Positions 54,435 through 64,000 of a DNA stretch of 64,000 nt are shown here, piece after piece (position 1 is the first letter of the stretch; each line of letters opens with the position of its first letter). This DNA comes from Tubiluchus corallicola (taxonomy: Eukaryota; Priapulida; Priapulimorpha; Priapulimorphida; Tubiluchidae): assembly GCA_030141605.1 (NCBI GenBank), contig JAQGDQ010000037.1, positions 67,001 to 131,000 of the forward strand. The letters run 5' to 3'. Position numbers and translations under genes: made by a program. A model generated the notes under the pieces. The model was not told the origin of the DNA and made no database searches. It saw only the letters and a program-made list of their open reading frames with translations.

Positions 54435-55765
54435 CATTGAAAAATTTACTTTCAAGAACTGTCTGCAAAAAGTGAAAGAATATTGTCAGCATTGTATAGC
54501 GACTTTCTTCACATTATTTTATTGCATTCAGTATGTGGTAACTGGATGATTTCAGAATAATTAAGCCATGCAGAGAAATCAACAGTAATAATGGATGCTA
54601 ATCCTCACAGAATGTAGTCAGATTTTGAATAAAAGCACGAAACAGATAATGGTATCATGGCTAGAGATAAGATTTTCTTATAAATATTTCAAAATTACAA
54701 GTTTCCGACGAATATATTGGCCGTGGGAAAGATGGACGGTGTATCAAAAATGAATATTTCAAATCAGAGTTGTTTTTGATAATGATATGAAGTAAAATAT
54801 TCATGTGTTTTCATATCCAATTCAGTTACTACTGAAATAACGTTAGTTAATTCTGTCAACAAAGCAGCAGACAACCATGAACCATAAAAACCAGAAGTAT
54901 AAAAAAAGAAGCCAGTTTCCATTGGCTTTTCTTTTAATTATAAGCCCATGTTAATTGGCAGAACGGCCCAAACCCTTATGGTTGTTCGTTTAAATGACTT
55001 CTGTTCATATTTGTCACAGTTATATTGCGACTATTACAGCTAAACGTCGGCTCTGCTTAATTTATTGTACAAGGGTTATATTCTCTCTCGCAAACTAATG
55101 AAAAGTTGAGCATTTTTCATAAGAATATAATATATACCGACAATACGTAGTTATAGCTCATGTCCTGATTATCCCGAAAGACAAGGTAATGAACAGGTTC
55201 TGTGGGCGTGTGAAAAATTTGCACGCTGATTGGACAGCCAGCAGAGCTTGACTGAGAATGACTGACATTTTGTTTGACGTAATTAATGTAGCACGTCTAG
55301 CAGTCCTATGGCTGCCTTTGAAATATGGTCCTTTGTGCAGGGTCACTCTTTGTCTAGTGGTTATCTCTCATTCTCTTTCTTCCCACTCTCTCTCTTTCTC
55401 TCCTTCTTTTCCGCACTGTTTTTTGCCAACCTGTAAGAAATTTTTTCTTATTCTTGTTTATTTGTTTTTTTTGCCAACCTGTACATTTTTTGTTACCACT
55501 TATTAGTAGTTTTAATATATTATAGCATTACAATAATTGCCAATTTTGCGAAAGCAACATAATAATATAACTGCAGTACAAACAATATTAGACCACTACA
55601 TCACAGGACGAGTGCTCTACACACAACAACCAAGTCATCAGTATATATGAAGCGTGCACAGTTAAGATTTAGAAATGATCTTGGTTTCGTTTCAAATAAC
55701 AAAAAGCGTTTTGTTCGAGGCAAAGTCCATTGAATTCAGCAATTCATTGAATTTAGTGTCCTAAA
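54435..55765. other. Spacer between receptor copy C and the GR-like gene
   Basis: The copy C 3' UTR and the duplicated flank run to about 54830. A CT-rich tract lies at about 55368-55425, with a TTTTTTGCCAACCTGTA direct repeat at about 55420 and 55466. This should include the GR-like promoter; I see no exon. Confidence 0.4.
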
Positions 55766-58700
55766 ATGACAACGGTGATGCTAACAATTGCTAAATTTAA
55801 GAAAAAAATGCCAGCAGTTTTTAGCCTTTCAAGCAAAAAAGAAGAGTTAGGGAATGATGTGAGATTCTGGACTGCAATTCGGCCGATCACCTTGCTCATG
55901 AAAGTTTTTGGAGCATGGCCATTCTCAACCCTCGGTCGCTTTGAGCAGTCAAGTACTTGTCTTGTTATTTGTTCAGTAGTGTTAGCTGTTTTTGAAGTAA
56001 TCTTATTAATATCTTTGTTTGGATTCCTAATTCATAGCTTGATTATTAATCGGTTAGGAACTGTGATTGTGGAGATAACTTCGCTACTGATTGTTGGCCA
56101 AGCCGCAAATAATTTGATAACAATTTTAGCGAGACGCAGGAAACTACAACAACTTTTGATGGAATGGAAAAAATATCTACTAAACGAGAAAAGATACGAG
56201 TTCAAGTTGAAAACGCTGAACAAATCTTCTAAATACATCTGCATGGCTTTAGCCGTTTTAGTGACCATCATTTCTCTCTGTACTGCGACTTTTGTCACAT
56301 CAACTTTGGAAAATGAGGACATTACGGTCGGGCACATTTACACTTTTGCGATAACATTTTTTCTTATGGAAGTGTGTTATGTTGGTGCCTGGGGCATGCC
56401 TTCCCTCATGTTTTGCTTAGTAGTCACTTTACAAAAAGAATTCTCTGTTCTAGATGAAAGTATGGCAAGCGATGTGAATTTATTGCAAAACATAGGCAAG
56501 CATAGATGGAAACATCATCAATTGTGCCAGCTAACTTCAATCACTGATGATACATTTGGGCCCGTTTCAGCTATTGAATGCATTGTAGCTGTCAGCGTTA
56601 TACTAACAAACGTGTTCATACTGTCTAATCCTATATTTTATCAACTTGGTACATTTTTCGTGATGCCTATCTTTATTGTTCTTCTTGGGCACATAATAGC
56701 TCTGCTTTGCTTGAGTTTCTTCTGTGGACTTGTTAATGAAATGGTAAGCATTTACGTTTACAAATATAGGCTATTTGATAAAAAGAATTGATGTACATTA
56801 ACTCTTGTGATAGCCATGTTTATACACCGATGTTCTGCTCTGTGTAAATTACTATTTATACTTGGCGTTTAACAGAATGATAATTATAATAAACCAAAAT
56901 CAATTATGAATTTTATATTACAACATGAAGGCCTATAAGTTAAATAAAGGAAGACACGGCATGGACGATTGCACAATTTTAGCTCTAGGAGCCTGGCCAT
57001 ATTATGGTACCATCTTGGGCGATCAAATGTTACCTACTCCAACTAATTAGAAGTATCAATATAAGTTAGGTAATATGTGATAGATTTTTCACAAAAGTAG
57101 TTTTTCGTATTTAGTGGACATTTTCCCCATTATGGCTTTTGCGTCATTTACCAACAACATACAATAAGCCAAAATAACATTGTCAATTTGAAACTCGTCT
57201 TTAAAAAATATTTTGAATTAACGGCGTAGTTGATTGTATTTTTTGAAAATATTTTTACTTAAATCCAACTATTAACCATTTTAACAATCCTTTTTGGCAG
57301 ACTGGGTCCATCATTGGGACAACCAATTTAGTCAAAACAAAGGCATCGGATTAAGGCTTTTTTGTTGTATAATATATTCTTGTTTTGTTCTAACAGGCTG
57401 AAGAACCTATCAATACATTGCACGCAGTGAACGAAAACAATCTCACAGAGCAACAGAAATTTACTGTAAGTATTTTATTTTTATACCGAAAAGCTCATGG
57501 ACAGCTCACTCGCATGTATGTATGGATCTCGCTATCTTTGCTTTCAATATTTTTTGTTGTTATTAACAAAATTTGCTTCTTATGGTATTATTAATGATGC
57601 CATAATACTGCAAATGCAAGCCCCATGGACGCGAATGTTTAGAATGCTATTGTTACTACTATCATTACTAATGCTAATATAATTTTAAAACAGCATAAAA
57701 AATTTTCATCCATTTTTGTAAAAATTCATGGCACCAGGACGCCTAATTTTTCTTTGCTATCTTTCCATTATTTTTTTCAAACAGTTCTACTTTTGCTAAT
57801 GATGACGGCCCGCAACGGTCATTAATGTTCGATGTTAATGACGACGGGCCTTTAATGGCGTTAACACCCATTGCTACAGACGACAGGCAGTTGATAATCA
57901 TTGAAGCACTGTCATTCTCATTTTCGATTACCATTGTTTAAATAAGGTCCATGCTCCATGTCCGTGTTGTACTAGTTATAAAAGCCATTAACCGCATTTG
58001 TAGCTATTTTCTTTTGTCTGGCGTAATCATTTTAACGCGAAAAGCAGTGAGTGAATTTAAAAACATTAAATAAATCATAAACTTTCGTCGATTAACCGAC
58101 GACTGTGAATCAGTAGCAAGAAGTTACATATGCTGTATATTAATATGCCATGCGCCCTTTTATTTAATCTTATCGTGAATGAGCTGCCGCTGTACGAAGC
58201 ATTACATGGCATGCTGTTCTTCCTACTTTTTTCTGCTGCCCTTTTTCCTGTTCATCTCTCTTTTTCCTCTTTCAGCTTTCTCCCTCTTCACTCTTCCTGT
58301 CCTTTCCTCTCCACTCCTTTCCTTTCCTTTCCTCTCCTTTCTTCTCTGCTCCTCTCCTCTGTTTTTCTACTTTCATCTCTCTTCTCCAAATTCTTCCAGA
58401 ATGTGTTATATATGTATTTATGGAGTTCACTGCAATTACTTCTTTGCAATTACTTCAGTCATTGTTGTACGTTTCGCACGCTCCAGTCTATCTTCTGTCT
58501 TTAGATCCCAGATACCTGCATGTGCAATTATCGTGACCGCTCCGAGCTATAAAGTTTTTCTATTGGGCTTACCTTTCAAAAGGAAAAGTTAAAGATTTCT
58601 CAAATAAACAAGATTAGTTCTCAAACACCACTGTTGCGATGTTTTAATAATTATATTACCAGGTAGAGATGATGCTCTCAATGACACACGAGACGTGTTT

Positions 58701-59991
58701 TAATACTGGATAAGCAATACAATGGCAGGCCACCGGAACCCAAAACTGAGATAGTTCACCTTGTGCACCTCGTTTTCGCCTTATTTCTACTACATATTTG
58801 TTTTAGAACATCTTTTTGTTTGAAATCATCTCCTCAAATATTTTATTCATTTTTCCTATTTATCGCGGTTGTATCAGTCAATAAATTTATTATTTATCTT
58901 TATTTATCCTTCTGCCCACTGAAAGTTACACATTTGTTTACTAATATTTTCCCCAATATTTGTATATTTAATTATGTTCTCTTATTAGAGTCGCTTAATT
59001 GTAGATTTTTTTTGTATTTTACAGGTGAACTTATTTGCAATGAGGCTTAATGGACCCAAAATAGTACTGACCGCTGGAAAACTATTCGTAATTAACAGAT
59101 CTCTTGTTTTGACGGTAAGAAAGAAATTAACCTAGTTTTTAGTTTGTTCAGTACCTATGTAGTTCGTCAGCTATCAACATACAGTCACATGATTTTACCG
59201 ATCAAATAGCCAGCCAAGCTGCTAGGTAGTCAAGCAGTTTAAGAGCTCTGCCTTGCCTATAAATGGAAAATGCTGTTTTTTGTCTGTCGATTATATAAAT
59301 ATAAAATTTTGTGTTTTAAGCCGTGCAATTAAGTCTGTGTAGTTTGCAAGCTGATCAGAGAAGCCCCTCTATTTATAACAACAGCAGTACTTAGGCCTAC
59401 GCTGGCTTATTAAAATTAAAAAAATTCTATGAAAACTATTATGTTTCTCACGAACAATAGTGAATCGAACTATATGACTTCTGTGGTGTAACTATATACC
59501 AGGAAAGTAGAAGGTCTTGCATTCGAGTCTAAGTAGAGTTTCAAAACTATTCAGCCTGTCCAATTTAGCACAGGTTTCGTGCGTTTATATGATCATAAGT
59601 ATGGCTACCCAACAATTAAAACAAAGGCGCTAGTTTAAAACAAATAGACGTTCATAGTTTATTCGATAGATCAATTAGTCATTCATTTTATTCATTTTCA
59701 ACAGCAGTTATGTTTTTTCACTACACATTAACAGTTAAATCGAAAAATGTTTCTCATTGCATTGTGCTTAATGGTAAAGATAGTTATAACTTAGTACAGC
59801 TACTCGCAAACCTTTATAAATTATTTGCTATTGTTAATTAATTATTTTATATCCTCTCAAAATTTTTTCAGTCCCTTGGAATTGCGGCATCTTATTTTTT
59901 CCTACTTCGCCAGTTTATTTCTCAAACAGAAAGCTGTGAGTGTCTTGATTATGGATGCAACGTGACCAGACGATCGAGACAAGAGCACTAA
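55766..59991 (+). CDS. Gustatory-receptor-like (GR/OR superfamily) seven-helix protein, four exons
   Basis: Exons 55766-56743, 57397-57465, 59025-59114 and 59872-59991 (978, 69, 90, 120 nt) give 418 residues, within the usual 350-450 for the family. Exon 1 carries about six hydrophobic segments after a cytosolic N-terminus (inverted topology expected). Exon 3 encodes FAMRLNGPKIVLTAGKLFVI and NRSLVLT, like the FxxxLxxxxxxFTAxGFFxLdrsL segment of arthropod gustatory receptors. Exon 4 gives SYFFLLRQF (386-394), a match to the TYhhhhhQF signature of TM7. All three introns are phase 0 and cluster near the C-terminus, the ancestral GR pattern. Members form ligand-gated cation channels in chemosensory cells of arthropods; roles elsewhere are poorly known. 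A signature Thr is Ser here. Poly(A) signal AATAAA at 60020-60025. Upstream non-coding exons cannot be excluded. Confidence 0.9.
58228..58392. repeat. Pyrimidine-rich tract in GR-like intron 2
   Basis: About 165 bp almost purely C and T on the + strand, with TCCTTTCC repeats. The Ser/Leu/Phe-rich reading frames through it are artefacts. Confidence 0.85.
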
Positions 59992-61073
59992 TTCGATGTT
60001 TAAAAAGCAACTAAAAGATAATAAATAAACTACTAAAAACAACCTACATAAATTAAGGCTTAGAAAAACTATATAATTATAACCAGGCAGCGTTTGTGCA
60101 CTGAAATAAAAACATACTCATAATACTAAAGAAAAAACTTCACGAACACGTTCCTCACGCATCACAATAGGTTTCAATGATGCTCTTGTGTAAATTATAT
60201 CCAGTAAACTGCTATAAATTCTCAAAACTTTCAACTTGTACATAGTGGTAAATTTGTAGTTGTGTGTATAGAGTATTGTATCCAATGTTATTCATGAACA
60301 CTTTTTAACTCGAGTAGTCATCTGTAGCCCCGTACGTTGTTTTTGTCATGTTCATTAACACTATTGCTAACAACAGTTAAATGTTTTTAACATGTTATAT
60401 AACATATTGTGAACGTATATTTTAATAGGTACCGTTCAGTTGTTATAAGGGGTTTTATTATTATATTGTTGTTGTAATTAATAAATTCACGCGTTTTAAA
60501 TGTTGTAATATGAAACGTATTAACCAACGACAAAACTTTTGCTTGAGATTACCAAAGATTAATTATCAGAGATTGTTTTGTGCACTATTATGAGCATGTC
60601 CAACTTAATTATGAGCATTAATTGTTACTGCAACTGGCTTAAAGTTTTTAATAATATTGGAATATAATTATGCGAAGTAAATTAAAAACAAAAGCAAGCT
60701 AGCATTTACATTTGCAATAGCAGCTAATAGAAAACAGTAGTGGATCATGATAGATACAAAATAAAGTAAAAGTAAGACCGACTAAAGAACGAATAATAAG
60801 AGCCGCCAGGTGTCGCATGCACATAAATTGCATCTCCAAGCTGGACCATTCCAGGCTTTTATTATTTTTTTCTTAAATTGAGATAGAGAAACAGCTTGTT
60901 TAATGTTTTATACCTCTAAGACTGCAGTTAATCTTTCTTAGATTTATAAATCCGATCAGAAAGCTGGGGAATGGCTGTGAATTATCTTGTACGTTTCTAT
61001 GGCAAGCGTACGTAATGTGTCTCTAATTTTTAAAAGAGTAACACCTACATTGTCTAAAGTCGCGTGTTACATT
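59992..61073. other. AT-rich spacer after the GR-like gene
   Basis: 3' UTR of the GR-like gene (AATAAA 60020-60025), then sequence with no supported feature. Confidence 0.4.
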
Positions 61074-62105
61074 TTATTGCACGAGCCTGCAGTTTTTCAA
61101 GCTTGTTAAAGTCAATTTTATCATAGAAGAACCAGACAACTGGACAAAAATTGTTAGAAAGCATAAAAGTGTTAAATAATGGGAATCTGGCTTTTTTGTC
61201 CAAAAGCTGGTAATTCTGCTAAAAGAATTAGCTTGCCTTGTGGCTTTTTTGCAAAGTTCACTTATATGAACCGAAAAAGTCATACGTTGGTCATTATGTA
61301 CACCAAAATGTTTATCACACGTTATGTCAGAAATAGTAAAAAGAATGGCACCTATTACCGATCCTTGTGGGACCCCACTTTCGATATTTAACCAACCACT
61401 GGTATAACAATTGTACATAACACGTTGGTGTGCCCATTTGACAAGTAGCATCTTACTAATTGTAAAACTTCATTTTTTACACAGTAGGCTTCGATCTTGG
61501 CCAGAGGACTAATGTTAGAAGAAAACGAGTCTATCATACACAACCCAGAGCAAATCTGTAAAATTTGCAACGAGTTCTTTATAAACATCGTCTGAAGGGC
61601 ATGATTTTATTAGCAACACAAATTTCTCAAACCATTCTAGCTTTCCGGCTATAAATGAAACTACTTCTGCAAATACGTATTTTACTTTTCAACAACAGAT
61701 CACGAAGCGACGTTGTTCAAAATATTAAAAAACTTATACAGAAATTTTACAGGGCCTAAAATTTTAACTGAATGTGCTGCTCCTTTAGCAGCTGTTATTA
61801 CCAATCTTGTAAATTTTGGAGTTTTGTCATGTGCCGAAAGTTTTTGCCAAGATTTACACCTTTCACTGAAGTACTTTTTGATGGCTATACTTTTCTGCTT
61901 TGTACATAAATTTTCTATATTTTACATTAGCATCCCATTTTTGGTCTGTTGGAAATTTTCGGTATTTATTTTGAGACAATACATTTATTGCGAATTGCTT
62001 TTCGCCAGCCTCAAGTGCAATCCTCTATATCGCATACTGCCTTTACTTCGTAAATTCTTTCAAAGGCTTGCATCTCTCATTACTAATCTTGGGCCTCAAA
62101 ATCAA
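61074..62105 (-). mobile_element. Decayed, internally deleted LINE reverse transcriptase
   Basis: Reading the minus strand: IKKYFSERCKSWQKLSAHDK (linker before the RT domain), then SPLAKIEAYCVKNEVLQLVR and CYLSNGH, then LNIESGVPQGSVIGAILFTI (RT motif with the conserved GVPQGS). After this comes DKHFGVHNDQRMTFSVHISE and LCKKATRQANSFSRITSF. The YADD-type catalytic stretch between GVPQGS and the KxFGV block is missing, and several frameshifts and stops occur. The copy is dead. The ORDER of motifs fits a CR1/jockey-like element. Confidence 0.8.
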
Positions 62106-63643
62106 TAAAGGTGAAAAAAGTTTTTTAAAGTGTATCCAAAAAACTTTTTCTACAGAGTTATAATACTTAGCGATGCGGTATTGCTTCGATTGCTATGATT
62201 ATTTTTTTTAACGTTACACGGTGTCACGGCCATGCGATGCATGACTTCTAGCTTAACTGGCCGATATACAGGGCCATTCACCACTATAAGATACAGAAGT
62301 ATTTGAACAGTACAAAAGCCATCGGATACTGTGCATTATATACAACGTCATTCTATCTAGGCTAATATTTGCCCACTTCATTCAGGTATCGAATTTTCTG
62401 TTGAACGGATGTCGACATAGTTGGTACCTTTCTTCTGTTCGTCACATGTTTGAGACACGTTTCGTCTATAAGTTTTATTTTGGGCTTAATGGGCTCCTGT
62501 GAGAGAGAATAGTTAAATTCACAATGTATCGACACCATTTACGTAGCACCAGCACGACTCAGTAGTGAAGTAATTGCCTTGTCATACTTCTTCACTTAGA
62601 GGAGCTCTTGGACAATCCACCTTGTGAGGGATTCTGAAACTTTCAGAGCATTGGTGGAGCGCTCACATAGTGGTGGAGTCTGCAACGTTCTGGCTACGCT
62701 ATTCGGCGGTGGTGGAGACGCAGAGATACGTTTACGATTCCAGACAAAAATAATTGTGGCGTGTAAGGACTCATGGATCGGCTACATGGTGGAGCATCCT
62801 CCTTATCCCAGTAGTGCATCGTGGATTTGGGACTGTGAACCGTCCTTAGTGCATCCTAGAAGAGCCGGCCATCAGGAACTATATATAAACATGAGTATAC
62901 TCTTGTATGTACAATTGTTGTTTGCTTTGTTCTTGTTTAATAATATACTGTATGATTTGCACAGCATCCAGGTGTTTAATAGTTCTATTTAAAACTTTGT
63001 GAAAGCGTTTTACGATTAACAGCTCGATGATTATGTTTAGTAAAATAATCGAGTCCTATAGGAGAATTGCCCCAACATGAACCCAAACGCTTGGTGATGA
63101 AATTAGTAGAAGTGATTACTCTGACATGTTAGTAAATTAAGAGCTCTGTCTGTTTAGTGGTTCACACTCACGGAAAACATGCGACCCGAGCTTTAGATTT
63201 GAGACACTGACGTTAAATTACCCTAGACCGATTATAACACATTAGTTTTATACCTACAAACAGTCACACACGGTTTTATCTAAAGTTCTTTCAAACGACT
63301 TACCTTTAAAATGGCTGCCCCCAATAGTCATCGTGAAAGTTTAATTTACAAGTTTTATAAGGCGTTACTGCTAACCTAAGGTCTGTATGCAGTAAGACAG
63401 TATGTAAATAAAACAAAATTTCAAAACCAATTTTTTTTTATTTATTAATTTTATGAAGAGTGTTTTCTTGTCCTTTAAATTACTGGTAAGACGATTTGCA
63501 TACAGAATGGCCAACACAAAGTTACCGTAATACTTTATTCTGTCAAAATGTAATAAGACAAAACCAGCAATGTCGGAGTACCTAAAAGAAATAAAAGCGA
63601 TACCACGATCGCTGTGTGCAATCTCTAACAGGTCGCCTTCATT
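62106..63643. other. Spacer with a possible LTR-like stretch
   Basis: 62600-62990 is less AT-rich than its surroundings, with TGGTGGAG repeats and TATATAAA at about 62881-62888. An open frame there begins with GTG, not ATG, and shows no family resemblance. A solo LTR or a promoter region is possible but I could not find matching TG/CA ends or a target duplication. Confidence 0.3.
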
Positions 63644-63821
63644 TTACGTCGCCTTAAACTGAAGCGACTCATTGAAACTTTTTTCAAAGTATTTCTTTGA
63701 GGAATATAAAGACTCTACGTCAGCCGGGGGTCCTAAATAACGCAGCTCATTGGAATTACAAATGATATCTTTCAAATCTCTATGCGATGAGCGGCACTGC
63801 ATCGGATAGCGGAAACGATAA
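63644..63821 (-). CDS. Candidate last exon of an unrecognised minus-strand gene (partial)
   Basis: On the minus strand a TTGTGTTACAG acceptor (AG at 63823-63822) opens a frame of 58 residues plus stop. It begins YRFRYPMQCRSSHRDLKDII, includes RYLGPPADVESLYSSKKYFE and ends SLQFKAT at TAA 63644-63646. Base composition is clearly less AT-rich than the flanks and the peptide is mixed and polar, as in real coding sequence. I recognise no family, and the rest of the gene would lie beyond 64000. Confidence 0.4.
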
Positions 63822-64000
63822 CTGTAACACAAGATGTGGTGATTTGCTGACCCGTCTAACGACTATAAATACTTCATAAACCCATCTGATTAAAGAAAAA
63901 CCAGACGATTGATTAGACTCAATCTCATTTAATTTCCTTGCCTATGAAAGTTAGCAATTATTTCTAATGTTTTGAATAATTACATTGGAAAGTTAATTAA

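Noticed and set aside
56032-56337. Minus-strand frame of 101 codons
   Set aside because: Lies antisense within exon 1 of the GR-like gene.
58130-58592. Two Ser/Leu/Phe-rich frames of 124 and 137 codons
   Set aside because: They translate a pyrimidine-rich tract inside an intron of the GR-like gene.
59478-59540. tRNA gene or SINE head (GCATTCGAGTCT)
   Set aside because: A B-box-like string is present but no convincing A box, cloverleaf or second copy.
62624-62992. 122-codon frame as a gene
   Set aside because: It begins with GTG, has no homology I can see, and its second half is AT-rich hydrophobic sequence like intergenic DNA.

Overview
The window is a 64 kb piece of AT-rich animal nuclear DNA with spliced genes, long introns and many decayed repeats. 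No gene name fixes the species. A TMEM9/SLC35E1 pair, a single-exon FoxE-like gene, an expanded set of rhodopsin-class receptors and a gustatory-receptor-like (GR/OR superfamily) gene together indicate an invertebrate bilaterian. The gustatory-type C-terminus makes an arthropod or near relative plausible, but this is inference.

Layout. 1-496: last exon of a + strand gene that starts outside the window (acidic, Gln/Met-rich tail, unrecognised). 1591-1809: a 219-bp hAT-type MITE with 14-bp inverted ends and a perfect 8-bp target duplication. 4692-9382 (-): TMEM9, five exons, 184 aa, head-to-head across 372 bp with SLC35E1 (9755-14790, +, six exons, 399 aa). 14791-22971: gene-poor. 22972-24057 (-): a single-exon forkhead gene, closest by eye to FoxE, followed downstream by a 250-bp tandem duplication. 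24058-29784: gene-poor, with LINE scraps and an orphan receptor exon (27488-27632) whose conserved Trp codon is now TGA.

29785-54434 is the main feature: three complete tandem copies, A, B and C, of a six-exon rhodopsin-class GPCR related to the melatonin/GPR84/Tre1-moody type. Exons 2, 3, 4 and 5 are exactly 144, 154, 145 and 111 nt in every copy, with identical phases. B and C come from a recent duplication of about 7 kb that includes introns and flanks; A is older. All copies have NRM instead of DRY. Copy A has Thr instead of Asn in NPxxY. B carries an upstream signal-peptide-like leader that is broken in C by a stop and a frameshift. Insertions specific to one copy (SINEs, a LINE, a hAT-like element, a 185-bp AC run) date to after the duplication.

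55766-59991 (+): a 418-aa gustatory-receptor-like 7TM protein with three phase-0 introns near the C-terminus and the family's terminal Tyr-x5-Gln-Phe signature. 59992-64000: a decayed LINE on the minus strand and, at 63644-63821, a possible last exon of a minus-strand gene.

The receptor cluster and the GR-like gene lie next to each other and both encode seven-helix membrane proteins. This suggests a chemosensory or signalling neighbourhood, although the two families are unrelated. Exon boundaries were placed by eye from GT/AG sites, phase and paralogue or family comparison.
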